This document shows, piece after piece, positions 40,806 to 50,890 of a stretch of 64,000 nt of DNA. The position numbers and the translations under genes are program-made. Under the pieces are notes generated by a model that had not been told where the DNA came from, made no database searches, and saw only the letters and a program-made list of their open reading frames with translations. The first letter of the stretch is position 1, and every line of letters begins with the position of its first letter. Location: positions 20,439 through 84,438 of the forward strand of contig NZ_BOQL01000095.1 of assembly GCF_018332655.1 (NCBI RefSeq), given 5' to 3'. Source of the DNA: Actinoplanes auranticolor. Its GTDB lineage: Bacteria; Actinomycetota; Actinomycetes; Mycobacteriales; Micromonosporaceae.

Positions 40806-43274
40806 TCAGTCCTTGGTGAGGCCGGCGCGGCGCAGGGCGTCGGCCATCGCGCTGTTGCCGAAGCTGTTGCCGCCGGCGGGCGCCTGGCCACCGGAGCGCT
40901 GGCCCCCGCCGCCCTGCCGCTGACCGCCCTGCCCGCGGCCGCCCTGGCCACCCTGCCCGCTCTGGCCGCCCTGCCGCGGCTGCCCGCCCTGGCCGCCCTG
41001 CCGCGGCTGCCCGCCCTGCCGGGGCTGGCCGCCCTGGCGAGGCTGACCACCGCCCGGCCGGCCCTCCCGCGGCTCCCGCGGCGCCCGCTGCTCCGGCTTG
41101 TCCTCGAGCTTCATGGTCAGCGAGATCCGCTTGCGCGCCTCGTCCACGTCCACGACCCGCACCTTCACGACATCGCCGGACTTGACCACCTCGCGCGGGT
41201 CCTTCACGTACGTGTTGGACAGCGCCGACACGTGCACCAGGCCGTCCTGGTGGACGCCGACGTCGACGAACGCGCCGAAGGCCGCCACGTTGGTCACCAC
41301 GCCTTCCAGGATCATGCCCGGGCGCAGGTCCGCGATCTTCTCCACGCCGTCGGCGAACGTCGCCGTGGTGAAGGCCGGGCGGGGGTCGCGGCCGGGCTTC
41401 TCCAGTTCGCGGAGGATGTCGGTGATCGTCGGCAGGCCCACGGTGTCGGTGACGAACTTCTCCGGGCGCAGGGCCCGCAGCAGCGGGCTGTTGCCGATCA
41501 CCGTCTTCAGGTCGCCGCCAGCGGTGGCCAGGATGGTCCGGACCACCGGGTACGACTCCGGGTGCACACTGGACGCGTCCAGCGGGTCGTCGCCGTCCGG
41601 GATGCGCAGGAAGCCCGCGCACTGCTCGAACGCCTTCGGGCCGAGCCGGGCCACCTTCTTGATCTGCGAGCGGTTGCGGAACGGGCCGTTGGCGTCGCGG
41701 TGCATCACGATGTTCTCGGCCAGGCCGGCGCCGATGCCCGACACCCGGGTCAGCAGCGGCGCCGACGCCGTGTTCACGTCCACTCCGACCGCGTTCACAC
41801 AGTCCTCGACCACCGCGTCCAGCGACTTCGACAGCTTCACCTCGGACAGGTCGTGCTGGTACTGCCCGACGCCGATCGACCGGGGGTCGATCTTCACCAG
41901 TTCGGCCAGCGGGTCCTGCAGGCGGCGGGCGATCGAGACGGCGCCGCGCAGCGAGACGTCCATCCCGGGCAGTTCCTGCGACGCGTACGCCGAAGCCGAG
42001 TACACAGAAGCACCGGCCTCGGAGACCATCACCTTGGTCAGCCCCAGCGAAGGATGCAGCTTGATCAGATCGGCCGCCAGCCGGTCCGTCTCCCGCGAGG
42101 CGGTGCCGTTGCCGATCGCCACCAGATCGACCTTGTGCTCTCTCGCCAGCGTGGCCAGGGTGTGCAGCGACTGGTCCCACTTGTTCTGCGGGACGTGCGG
42201 GTAGATCGTCGAGGTGGCGACACACTTGCCGGTCGAGTCGACGATCGCCACCTTGACGCCGGTCCGGAAGCCCGGGTCGAGGCCCATCGTCGTGCGGCTG
42301 CCGGCCGGGGCCGCCAGCAGCAGGTCGCGCAGGTTGGCCGCGAAGACGCGTACCGCCTCGTCCTCGGCCGCCTGCCAGAGCCGGACCCGCAGGTCCGCGC
42401 CCAGGTGGATGAGGATGCGGGTGCGCCAGGCCCAGCGCACGGTGTCCAGCAGCCAGCGGTCGCCGGCGCGGCCGTGATCGGTGATGCCGAACCGGCCCGC
42501 CACCGACGCCTCGAACGACGAAGGGCCGGCCGCCGGATCCGACGCGCCCTCCTCGGGCTCCAGGGTCAGGTCGAGCACATCCTCCTTCTCGCCGCGGAAC
42601 ATGGCGAGGATGCGGTGCGAGGGCAGCTTGGTGAACGGCTCGGCGAAGTCGAAGTAGTCCGCGAACTTCGCGCCCTCGGTCTCCTTGCCCTCGCGCACCT
42701 TGGCGATCAGCCGGCCCTTGGTCCACATGCGTTCCCGCAGCTCACCGATGAGATCCGGGTCCTCGGCGAAGCGCTCGATCAGGATCGCCCGGGCGCCGTC
42801 GAGCGCCGCGGTCACGTCGGCCACGCCCTTGTCGGCGTCCACGTAGGCCGCCGCCTCGGCCTTCGGGTCCCTGGTCGCGTCGCCGAGCAGCAGGTCGGCC
42901 AGCGGTTCCAGGCCGGCCTCGCGGGCGATCTGGGCCCGGGTCCGGCGCTTGGGCTTGAACGGCAGGTAGATGTCCTCGAGCCGGGCCTTGGACTCCGCGG
43001 CGAGGATCTGCGCCTCGAGGGCGTCGTCGAGCTTGCCCTGCGAGCGGATCGACTCGAGCACGGCCGCGCGACGGTCCTCGAGCTCCCGCAGATAGCCGAG
43101 CCGCTCCTCGAGCGTGCGCAACTGCTGGTCGTCGAGGGTGCCGGTGGCCTCCTTGCGGTAACGGGCGATGAACGGCACGGTGGCTCCGCCGTCCAGCAGG
43201 TCGACCGCCGCGGTCACCTGTCCCTCGCGGACCCCGAGCTCCTGGGCAATGCGCTGATGGATGCTGGTCGTCAC
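40806..43274 (-). CDS. tex: Tex-family RNA-binding protein with Gly/Gln/Arg-rich tail
   Basis: 822 residues from GTG 43274 (VTTSIHQRIAQELG). The N-terminal helical domain includes TVPFIARYRKEATGTLDDQQ. The YqgF-like domain has MGLDPGFRTGVKVAIVDSTG, then helix-hairpin-helix motifs (VSGIGAGLAENIV, VARLGPKAFEQCAG). The S1 domain is near LRPGMILEGVVTNVAAFGAF. After the S1 domain, about 70 residues repeat QGGQPRQGG and GQGGRGQGG, a basic low-complexity tail absent from classical Tex and likely to bind RNA. Tex acts on transcription and RNA in the cytoplasm. Confidence 0.95.
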   Translation of the reverse strand: MTTSIHQRIAQELGVREGQVTAAVDLLDGGATVPFIARYRKEATGTLDDQQLRTLEERLGYLRELEDRRAAVLESIRSQGKLDDALEAQILAAESKARLEDIYLPFKPKRRTRAQIAREAGLEPLADLLLGDATRDPKAEAAAYVDADKGVADVTAALDGARAILIERFAEDPDLIGELRERMWTKGRLIAKVREGKETEGAKFADYFDFAEPFTKLPSHRILAMFRGEKEDVLDLTLEPEEGASDPAAGPSSFEASVAGRFGITDHGRAGDRWLLDTVRWAWRTRILIHLGADLRVRLWQAAEDEAVRVFAANLRDLLLAAPAGSRTTMGLDPGFRTGVKVAIVDSTGKCVATSTIYPHVPQNKWDQSLHTLATLAREHKVDLVAIGNGTASRETDRLAADLIKLHPSLGLTKVMVSEAGASVYSASAYASQELPGMDVSLRGAVSIARRLQDPLAELVKIDPRSIGVGQYQHDLSEVKLSKSLDAVVEDCVNAVGVDVNTASAPLLTRVSGIGAGLAENIVMHRDANGPFRNRSQIKKVARLGPKAFEQCAGFLRIPDGDDPLDASSVHPESYPVVRTILATAGGDLKTVIGNSPLLRALRPEKFVTDTVGLPTITDILRELEKPGRDPRPAFTTATFADGVEKIADLRPGMILEGVVTNVAAFGAFVDVGVHQDGLVHVSALSNTYVKDPREVVKSGDVVKVRVVDVDEARKRISLTMKLEDKPEQRAPREPREGRPGGGQPRQGGQPRQGGQPRQGGQGGQPRQGGQSGQGGQGGRGQGGQRQGGGGQRSGGQAPAGGNSFGNSAMADALRRAGLTKD

Positions 43275-43377
43275 GCCGACGATTGTGACCGAGGCGCCCG
43301 GTGCTTGTCGCGCCGCCCCGCGAATCGCGCGCGGATGATCACCCGGCCCCGGCCCGGGCGCGGGTAGGGTCGGGGGA

Positions 43378-44164
43378 ATGCACGCCGCGATGTGGTACGC
43401 GCCCCGTGACATCCGCTGGGAGCAGCGTCCGGACCCGACGATCCAGCTGCCCACGGACGCGGTCGTGCGAGTGGTCGCCGCCTGCGTCTGCGGCTCCGAC
43501 CTGTGGACGTACCGGGGGGCGCGGCCGCCGGCCGACCCGCACCCGATCGGCCACGAGTTCGTCGGCGTGGTGGAAGAGATCGGCGCGGGGGTGAGCACCC
43601 TGCGGACCGGTGACTTCGTCATCTCGCCGTTCTCGATCAGCGACGGCACGTGCGTGCCCTGCCGGCAGGGCGTCACCACGTCGTGCGTCCAGGCTCAGTG
43701 GTACGGCGGCACCGACCGCGACGGCCGCACCCTCGACGGTGGCCAGGGCCGGTACCTGCGCGTACCGCTCGCCGACGGCACGCTGGTCGCCACGCCGGCC
43801 CATCCCGGCACCGCGCAGATCCCGGCCCTGCTCGCCCTCTCCGACGTCCTGGTCACCGGCCACCACGCCGCCGTCTCAGCCGGTGTGGGCCCGGGCAGCA
43901 CGGTCGCGGTGGTCGGCGACGGCGCGGTCGGACTGTGCGCGCGGTGCGGCGCTGCCGATCAAGAAGATGTTCGCCGACAACATCGCGGTGGCCGGCGGTG
44001 TCGCGCCGGTCCGGCCCTACCTGCCCGGGCTGCTGTCCGACGTGCTGGCCGGATCGCTGGACGCGAGCGCCGTCTTCGACCTGCAGCTGCCGATGGAGAA
44101 GGTGGCCGAGGCGTACGCGGCGATGGACGAGCGCCGCTCGATCAAGACGCTGCTGTGGCCCTGA
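43378..44164 (+). pseudogene. Zinc-dependent alcohol dehydrogenase with internal deletion
   Basis: The N-terminal zinc domain is intact from ATG 43378: CVCGSDLWTYRG, GHEFVGVVEEIGAG and a shortened cysteine lobe. The frame runs to VAVVGDGAVGLCA (about 43938), the start of the NAD domain. It then jumps to another frame with LPIKKMFADNIAVAGG and EAYAAMDERRSIKTLLWP, the family's C-terminus. About 85 residues of the Rossmann domain are missing, with a frame change, so no NAD-binding enzyme can be made. The left frame ends at 44175. The deletion is clean, suggesting fairly recent loss. Confidence 0.85.
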
Positions 44165-45122
44165 GATCGCGTTGAACAGCCCACAGCGCGGCCTCGGTGC
44201 GCGAGGCGGCCCCCGTCTTGCGCAGCAGATTCGACACGTGCACGGTGACCGTGCGCACCGAGATGCCCAGCGCGCGGGCGATCTGCTTGTTGGACATGCC
44301 CTCGGCCAGGCAGCCGATCACCTCCCGCTCGCGGGCGGTCAGCTCCGGCCGCTCCTGCAGATGGGCGGGCAGTGGGGCGTCGGCCAGCGCCTCCGGTCCG
44401 CCCGCCGTGGCGAGCAGCTCACTCAGGCGGTACGGGTTGCCGCCGGTGCGGCGCCACACCGCCTCGGCGACCTGTGGGGACGGGCAGCTGGCGCCGTACA
44501 CGTGACCAAGGATGCGGCTCACCTGCCCGGCGGTCAGCGCACCTAGATGCTGGCGCACCGCGCCCGGGGCGCCGGACAGCCGGGCTAGCACCCGGGCCGT
44601 CAGCAGCGGCGAGACCGCCGCCTCGGGCGGCCGGCTGGTCACGACCAGCAGCGCCGGCAGCTCCGCGGCGGCGAGCTCACCGATCAGATTCAGGCTGGCC
44701 GGGTCGAGCGCGTGCAGATCCTCGACCACGAGTACGGCGCGACGACCGCCCACCAGCGTCCGCACGGTCGTGACGGCCAGCCGCAGCAGCGCGTCGGGGG
44801 TGTACCGCTCCCGGGGGACATCGGGATCCTGCGCGAGCCAGGCCAGCGCGTCCGGCGGCACCGGCAGGCCGGGCCGGGGGCCGATCCCGGCCAGCACCGC
44901 GGCGAGCCAGTCGTAGGGAGCGGGGGAGTGCAGCCGCGCGGAGCCGGAAAGAACCACCTGAGGGGTCGTGAGCTGCAGCGCGGCCGAGACCAGGGTGCTC
45001 TTGCCGGTGCCGGGCAGCCCGGTGATCACGGCGGGCACGCACCTGCGGGTGGCGCCGGCACGCTCCCAGGCGCGCCGGAGCTCATCCAACGCGTCCGTTC
45101 GTCCCACCATCGGTACCGGCAT
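44142..45122 (-). CDS. Short ATPase-LuxR transcriptional regulator
   Basis: 326 residues from ATG 45122 (GTGs at 45125 and 45128 are alternatives). Walker A GLPGTGKST is at about 35-43 and Walker B is AVLVVEDLHALD. A LuxR helix-turn-helix closes the protein (LTAREREVIGCLAEG, KQIARALGISVRTVTVHVS). LAL regulators have the same ends but are about 900 residues long. Here the middle TPR-like region is missing, leaving the compact form. The 3' end overlaps the broken dehydrogenase by 23 bases. TACGTACTACGTACTAC direct repeats lie just upstream. Confidence 0.85.
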   Translation of the reverse strand: MPVPMVGRTDALDELRRAWERAGATRRCVPAVITGLPGTGKSTLVSAALQLTTPQVVLSGSARLHSPAPYDWLAAVLAGIGPRPGLPVPPDALAWLAQDPDVPRERYTPDALLRLAVTTVRTLVGGRRAVLVVEDLHALDPASLNLIGELAAAELPALLVVTSRPPEAAVSPLLTARVLARLSGAPGAVRQHLGALTAGQVSRILGHVYGASCPSPQVAEAVWRRTGGNPYRLSELLATAGGPEALADAPLPAHLQERPELTAREREVIGCLAEGMSNKQIARALGISVRTVTVHVSNLLRKTGAASRTEAALWAVQRDLRATAAS

Positions 45123-45186
45123 CACCACCCAACCCTACGTACTACGTACTACAGACACCGCCGCAGCCCTTTGGCAGTCTTGTGAC

Positions 45187-45906
45187 ATGAGTGTCGTGCT
45201 TCGTGCGGTCGCCGCCTCCGATCAGGGCCTGGTCCGGTCGAACAACGAGGACGCGGTCTTCGTCGGCGACCGGTTGCTGGTCGTGGCGGACGGCATGGGC
45301 GGCCTGCCGGCTGGGGAGCTGGCCAGCGACATCCTGGTCACCGCCCTCGCCGACGTGGACGTGAAACCGGACACCGGCGAACCCCTGCAGGACCTGATCG
45401 CGGCGCTGGAAACAGCGAACAAGCGCATCGAGGAAGCAGTCGCCGACGACGACGCCCGCGACGGCATGGGCACGACGGTGACGACTCTCATGCTGTCCGG
45501 GGACCGGGTGGCAGCCCTGAACGTGGGCGACTCCCGCTGCTACCTGAGCCGCGACGGCGAGTTGACGCAGATCACGCGGGATGACACTTATGTGCAGGCG
45601 CTGGTGGATCAGGGGGTGCTGAGCCCGGACGACGCGCGCCGGCATCCGCAGCGGGCGCTGGTGACCCAGGCTGTGCAGGGCGGACCGTTCCGGCCGGCCG
45701 GGCGGATGGTGCCGGTCCGGGTCGGGGACAGGTTCCTGCTGTGCAGCGACGGGTTGAGCGATTACGTCGAGGACGAGGTGATCGCCACGACGCTGCGGTC
45801 GTACGCGGACCGGCAGGTGTGCGCGGCGGAGTTGATCGCGCGGACGTTGGAGGCCGGGGCTCCGGACAACGTCACGGTGATCGTCGCGGACGTGGAAGAG
45901 CAATAG
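45187..45906 (+). CDS. PP2C-family Ser/Thr protein phosphatase
   Basis: 239 residues from ATG 45187. The metal-binding motifs are complete: SNNEDAVFV, VVADGMGGLPAGE, DGMGTTVTTL, LNVGDSRCYL, LLCSDGLSDYV and PDNVTVIV. It is soluble, without the transmembrane helix of PstP. It could oppose the two PknB-like kinases a few kilobases away, but no operon links them. It is divergent from the ATPase-LuxR gene. Confidence 0.94.
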   Translation: MSVVLRAVAASDQGLVRSNNEDAVFVGDRLLVVADGMGGLPAGELASDILVTALADVDVKPDTGEPLQDLIAALETANKRIEEAVADDDARDGMGTTVTTLMLSGDRVAALNVGDSRCYLSRDGELTQITRDDTYVQALVDQGVLSPDDARRHPQRALVTQAVQGGPFRPAGRMVPVRVGDRFLLCSDGLSDYVEDEVIATTLRSYADRQVCAAELIARTLEAGAPDNVTVIVADVEEQ

Positions 45907-46008
45907 CCTCGCGTCAGCCACTCCAATCTCCGCGCGGCCGCGCTGCCCGAAACACCGGGGCAAGACGTCGGCCAAGCCCCGGACCCAGCCGCTGCGTACG
46001 CTCGGGCC

Positions 46009-46557
46009 GTGCTCCTCACGACCGACCGGCTGGTGCTGCGCCGCTTCCGCCCCGCCGACGCCGAGACCCTGGCCGCCTACCGCACCGACCCGGCGGTCGC
46101 GCGCTACCAGTCGTGGGACTCGCCCTACTCGCTGGACCGGGCGCGCTACGCCATCGAGTCCATGGCTGCCGCCGATCCGGATCAGCCCGGCTGGTTCCAG
46201 TACGCCGTGGAGGTCACCGCCACCCGGACGCACATCGGTGATGTCGGCGTCAATCTGCACGACAACCGGATGCAGGCCGAGATCGGCTACACCGTGGCGC
46301 CGCGGTGGCAGGGGCACGGGTACGCCACCGAGGCCGTCCGGGCCGTGCTGGAGCATCTTTTCCGGGTCAAGGGACTGCACCGGGTGTCGGCCGAGTGCGA
46401 CGCGCGCAACGTGGCCTCCTACCGGGTGCTGGAGCGGACCGGCTTCCGGCGGGAAGGGCTGTTGCGGCAGCACACCTGGATCAAGGGTGAGTGGACCGAC
46501 GATCTGCGCTACGGCTTGTTGGAAACGGACTTCTTCGGCCTCGACACGGTTTCGTAG
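46009..46557 (+). CDS. GNAT-family N-acetyltransferase (RimJ/RimL-like)
   Basis: 182 residues from GTG 46009. Family landmarks are LTTDRLVLRRFRPADAETL, IGYTVAPRWQGHGYATEAVRAV (acetyl-CoA loop) and ECDARNVASYRVLERTGFRREG. Such enzymes acetylate N-termini or small amines. The 3' end overlaps the convergent MmcQ-like gene by 49 bases. Confidence 0.88.
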   Translation: MLLTTDRLVLRRFRPADAETLAAYRTDPAVARYQSWDSPYSLDRARYAIESMAAADPDQPGWFQYAVEVTATRTHIGDVGVNLHDNRMQAEIGYTVAPRWQGHGYATEAVRAVLEHLFRVKGLHRVSAECDARNVASYRVLERTGFRREGLLRQHTWIKGEWTDDLRYGLLETDFFGLDTVS

Positions 46558-46862
46558 GCGTCCTGGCACAGCTCGGCGATCTCGGCCCAGTCGACGTCGC
46601 CGTCGAGCCGGACGCCGAGCCAGCCGCGGTGGCCCACGTACGGCGGGCGGAAGAACCGCTCCGGATCGGCGGCGATCAGCTCCTGCTGGGCCCCGGGCGG
46701 CGCCGCACACCACAGGTGCGGGAACTGGTTGTCATGATGGCCGTGCTCCCACAGGGTCACGAAGGTCCGCCGGTCCCGCACGAACCACGTGGGTGCGCCG
46801 TGACTGGGCCGCTCGGTGACCTCGGGCAGAGCCATGCAGATGCCGCGCAGCTCGTCCAGCAT
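46509..46862 (-). CDS. MmcQ/YjbR-family DNA-binding-like protein
   Basis: 117 residues from ATG 46862, overlapping the previous stop by one base (TGATG). The typical YjbR pattern is present: LPEVTERPSHGAPTWFVRDRRTFVTL, then PPYVGHRGWLGVRLDGDVDW. The family has a fold related to DNA-binding domains, but its function is unknown. It forms a two-gene unit with the VOC protein. Confidence 0.85.
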   Translation of the reverse strand: MLDELRGICMALPEVTERPSHGAPTWFVRDRRTFVTLWEHGHHDNQFPHLWCAAPPGAQQELIAADPERFFRPPYVGHRGWLGVRLDGDVDWAEIAELCQDAYETVSRPKKSVSNKP

Positions 46863-47278
46863 CAGGACTGCGGCGCGGCGATGTTGACCATCCACTCCAC
46901 GCCGAAGCGGTCGGTGCAGGTGCCGAACTCGTCGCCCCACATCTGCTTCTCCAGCGGGGTGCTGACCACGCCGCCGTCGGCCAGCTTGGCCCACCACTCG
47001 CGCATCACCTCGGCCTCGTCGCCGCTGAGGCTGATCGCGATGTCGTTGCCCGGCACGTGCTCCAGACCGGGCGGTGCGTCGGCGCCCATCAGGACCATGC
47101 CGGTGTCGGTGACCAGCGTGGCGTGCATGACCTTGTCGGCCAGCGCCGGGTCGGGGGCGCCGAAGTCACCGAAGGTGCTGACGTTCAGCTCGCCGCCGAG
47201 GACGGAGTGGTAGAACTCCATCGCGGCGCGGGCCTTGCCGTCGGTGAACGCGATGTAGGGATTGAGGCGCACTGCCAT
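46862..47278 (-). CDS. VOC-superfamily protein (PhnB/glyoxalase-like)
   Basis: 138 residues from ATG 47278. Strand and helix patterns match PhnB-like proteins: LNPYIAFTDGKARAAMEFY, SVLGGELNVSTFGDF, ISLSGDEAEVMREWW and DRFGVEWMVN. The usual metal ligands of true glyoxalases are not all present. A small-molecule-binding or resistance role is possible. It is co-transcribed with the MmcQ-like gene. Confidence 0.87.
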   Translation of the reverse strand: MAVRLNPYIAFTDGKARAAMEFYHSVLGGELNVSTFGDFGAPDPALADKVMHATLVTDTGMVLMGADAPPGLEHVPGNDIAISLSGDEAEVMREWWAKLADGGVVSTPLEKQMWGDEFGTCTDRFGVEWMVNIAAPQS

Positions 47279-47364
47279 GACCGGCTCCTTTGTCGAGGAT
47301 GAACGACTTCTCGCACCATAGACCCGGTCACCGACAGTTTCGCCCGCCTACCCGCAAAGAGGGC

Positions 47365-49518
47365 TCAGCCCTCGAAGTGCAGCCAGACCGCGCCCAGCGG
47401 CGGCACGCGCAGCGACGCCGACGCGTTCAGCCCGTGCCACGGCATCTCCTCGGCGTGGACCTCACCGAGGTTGCCCACGCCCGAGCCGCCGTACAGGGTG
47501 CTGTCGGTGTTCACGGCCTCGCGCCAGACGCCGGCCCGGGGCAGGCCGATGCGGTAGTTGTCGTGCGGCACCGCGGCGAAGTTCACCACGCACGCCATCG
47601 TGTCGCCGTTCGGGGCCAGGCGCAGGAAGGAGAACGTGTTGTGCTGCGAGTCCTCGCTGGTGATCCAGCGGAAGCCGCTCGCCGTGGTGTCCTGCGTCCA
47701 CAGCGCCGGGATGTCCCGGTACGCCTTGTTCAGGTCCTTGACCAGCTTGTGGATGCCGCCGCCGCGGCTCTCGTCGGCGAGCAGGTCCCAGTCGAGGCCG
47801 CGTTCCTCGCTCCACTCCCGCTCGTCGCCCATCTCGGCGCCCATGAAGATCAGCTGCTTGCCGGTGAAGGCCCACATGAAGCCCAGCAGCGCCCGGGTGT
47901 TGGCCAGCTGCTGCCACTGGTCGCCGGGCATCTTGCCGGTGAGCGAGCCCTTGCCGTGCACGACCTCGTCGTGGCTGATCGGCAGGATGTAGTTCTCGCT
48001 CCACGCGTACACGGTGGCGAAGGTCATCTGGTGGTGGTGCCACTGCCGGTAGATCGGCTCCTTCTCCATGTACGAGAGGGTGTCGTTCATCCAGCCCATG
48101 TTCCACTTGAAGCCGAAGCCCAGCCCGCCGAGGTGGGTGGGGCGGGTGACGCCCGGCCACGCCGTGGACTCCTCGGCGATGGTGACCACGCCGGGGTTGT
48201 TGCGGTAGACCGTCGCGTTCATCTCCTGCAGGAAGCTGATCGCGTCGAGGTTCTCCCGGCCGCCGTACTGGTTCGGCGTCCACTCGCCGTCCTTGCGGGA
48301 GTAGTCCAGGTAGAGCATCGAGGCGACCGCGTCGACCCGCAGCCCGTCGGCGTGGAACTCCTCGCACCAGTAGTTGGCGTTGGCCACCAGGAAGTTGCGG
48401 ACCTCGCGCCGGCCGAAGTCGAAGACGTACGTGCCCCAGTCCGGGTGCTCGCCGCGCCGCCAGTCGCCGTGCTCGTAGAGCGGGGTGCCGTCGAAGCGCG
48501 CCAGCGCCCACTCGTCCTTGGGGAAGTGCGCGGGCACCCAGTCGAGGATGACGCCGATGCCGGCCTGGTGCAGCTTGTCGACCAGGTGGCGGAACTCGTC
48601 GGGTGAGCCGAAGCGGGAGGTCGGCGCGAAGTAGCCGGTGACCTGGTAGCCCCACGAGCCGCCGAACGGGTGCTCCATCACGGGCATCAGCTCGACGTGG
48701 GTGAATCCGGTCTCGACGACATAGTCGACCAGCTGCTCGGCCAGCTCGGTGTAGGACAGGCCGGGCCGCCACGAGCCGAGGTGCACCTCGTACGCGCTCA
48801 TCGGCTCCTGGTGCCACTGCTTGGTCGCGCGCTGGGTCATCCAGTCGGCGTCCTGCCACTCGTAGGTGGACTCGTACACGACCGAGGCCGTGCGCGGCGG
48901 CACCTCGGTGTGCTGGGCCAGCGGGTCGGCCTTCTCGCGCCAGACGCCGTCGCGGCCGAGGATCTTGAACTTGTACTTGGTGCCGGAGGAGGCGCCGGGC
49001 ACGTACAGCTCCCAGACGCCGCTGCTGCCCAGCGAGCGCATCGGCAGGCCGTCGAACGGGCCCCAGCCGGCGAAGTCGCCGATCAGCTGCACGCCGCGGG
49101 CGCTGGGCGCCCATACCGCGAAGGCGACGCCGTTGTCCCTGGCCTGGGCGCCGAGCACCTTCCAGAGCTTCTCGTGCCGGCCCTCACCGATCAGGTGCAG
49201 GTCGAGCTCGCCCAGGGTGGGCAGGTGCCGGTACGGGTCGTCGTAGACGGTGCCGTCGACGTCGAGGCGGTAGTCGAGCACCGCGCCGGGCACCGAGGCG
49301 GCGAAGATGCCGTCCGGGTGCACCGCCGTCATCGCGACGCGCTCGTCACCGACGACGAGGGTGACCTCCTTGGCGCCCTTGCGGAGCGTGCGGATCACCG
49401 TGTGGTCGCCGCTCGGGTGCGTCCCGAGCAGGCTGTGCGGGTCGTGCGTGTCGCCGGCCATCACGGCGTTCATCGCACGCTGATCGCCGGCCAGGGACGG
49501 CGGCGGGGTGGTCTGCAT
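47365..49518 (-). CDS. glgB: 1,4-alpha-glucan branching enzyme
   Basis: 717 residues from ATG 49518, chosen because AAGGAG sits five bases before it. ATG 49584 would overlap the mak stop but has no better site. N-terminal carbohydrate-binding domains (CBM48, GVAFAVWAPSARGVQLIGDF) lead to the GH13 barrel with DGLRVDAVASML (nucleophile Asp), VVTIAEESTAWPGV (acid Glu) and ISHDEVVHGKGSL. It adds alpha-1,6 branches to the linear glucan made by GlgE. It is last in the four-gene cluster. Confidence 0.95.
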   Translation of the reverse strand: MQTTPPPSLAGDQRAMNAVMAGDTHDPHSLLGTHPSGDHTVIRTLRKGAKEVTLVVGDERVAMTAVHPDGIFAASVPGAVLDYRLDVDGTVYDDPYRHLPTLGELDLHLIGEGRHEKLWKVLGAQARDNGVAFAVWAPSARGVQLIGDFAGWGPFDGLPMRSLGSSGVWELYVPGASSGTKYKFKILGRDGVWREKADPLAQHTEVPPRTASVVYESTYEWQDADWMTQRATKQWHQEPMSAYEVHLGSWRPGLSYTELAEQLVDYVVETGFTHVELMPVMEHPFGGSWGYQVTGYFAPTSRFGSPDEFRHLVDKLHQAGIGVILDWVPAHFPKDEWALARFDGTPLYEHGDWRRGEHPDWGTYVFDFGRREVRNFLVANANYWCEEFHADGLRVDAVASMLYLDYSRKDGEWTPNQYGGRENLDAISFLQEMNATVYRNNPGVVTIAEESTAWPGVTRPTHLGGLGFGFKWNMGWMNDTLSYMEKEPIYRQWHHHQMTFATVYAWSENYILPISHDEVVHGKGSLTGKMPGDQWQQLANTRALLGFMWAFTGKQLIFMGAEMGDEREWSEERGLDWDLLADESRGGGIHKLVKDLNKAYRDIPALWTQDTTASGFRWITSEDSQHNTFSFLRLAPNGDTMACVVNFAAVPHDNYRIGLPRAGVWREAVNTDSTLYGGSGVGNLGEVHAEEMPWHGLNASASLRVPPLGAVWLHFEG

Positions 49519-49583
49519 CGGTACTCCTTGAGAATGGCCTTCAGTCCGGTCAAGGGCGGTGGCGGGGCGGTCGGACGGGGTCA

Positions 49584-50890
49584 TCAGCCGGCGAGCCGCG
49601 CGATCGACCGCAGCGGGATCCGCAGCCATCCGGGCCGGTGCCGGGATTCGTACGCGGCCTCATAGACCGCCTTGTCGAGCTCGTACGCCGCCAGCAGCGC
49701 ACCCTGCTCGCGCGGATCGTGGCCGGAGGCGGCCGCGTACCCGTCGCAGAAGGCGGTGCGGTTGCGGTCGACCCATTCGCGGGCCCGGGCGGCGAGGTGC
49801 TCGTTGTCGTCCTGGTCCACCAGCAGCTGGTAGGCGGCGTACTCGTAGCTGCGCAGCACGCCGGCGATGTCGCGCAGCGGCGAGTCGGGCAGCCGCCGCT
49901 CGTCGAGCGGCTGGCCGGGCTCGCCCTCGAAGTCGATGAGCAGCCACGCCGCCGGCACCCGCAGCACCTGGCCCAGGTGCAGGTCGCCGTGCACGCGCTG
50001 GACCGTGACCTGTTCGCCGGTGAGCTTGCGGAAGCGTTCCTCGATGGCCGGGACGTACTCGCTCAGCTCGGGCACGGCCGCGGTGGCACTGGCGAGCCGG
50101 GCGATGACGGCGTCGACCGGGAACGGCGACGGGCCGGAGCCGAGCTCGTCGGCGAGCGTGCGGTGCACCGAGGCGACGGCCTCGCCCAGGCGGTACGACT
50201 CACCGGCGAAGTCGCCGCCCACCTCGTCGGCGCCCATCTCGGCGTCGGCGAACAGGTCGCGGGCGCTGGCGGTGGCCATCGCCCAGCCCTCGGCCGAGTT
50301 GAGCGCGTACGCGGTCACCATGCCCAGCGGGCAGGGCTGTCCGCCCTCGGTGGTCTCGAACGAGCCGAGCAGCTTGGCCACGTGCGGGTTGCCGGCCCGG
50401 CCGAGCACCCGGTTGAGCTCGATGTCGGGGTTGATCCCGCAGTCGACCCGGCGGAAGACCTTGAGGATGGCCTCCTGCTCGAAGATCACGCTGGTGTTGC
50501 TCTGCTCGGCGTCGAAGACCCGCGACGCGTGCTCCAGCGGGAAGGTCGCCTCCGGCTCGGACTGGAAGACGATGTCCCCGGCGGTGGCGTCGGACGAGAT
50601 CAGCGACAGCAGGTAGGTCGCGGCTTCCGGGTCGTACAGGCCGTCGTAGCCGGTGCGGTCGCCGTCCGTGCCGATCGTGGCCACGGTGCTGTACTCCGAG
50701 ATCGGCCCCGAGTCCCACGCCACCAGCACCTGGTAGCGCTCGGAGCTGCCGTCGGTGTACGAGACGTCCAGCAGCACCAGGTCCAGATCGTCCTTCAACG
50801 GCGTCGACGACGCCTGCTTGACGTCCGCGAGAGTGCGGCTGCGGCCCGCGTACCAGCGTTGCTGGGGGAGCCATTCGGCGTAGGGCAGCG

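Noticed and set aside
45136..45153. TACGTACTACGTACTAC as a regulator site
   Set aside because: Short direct repeat without symmetry beyond TACGTA; too little to support a site.
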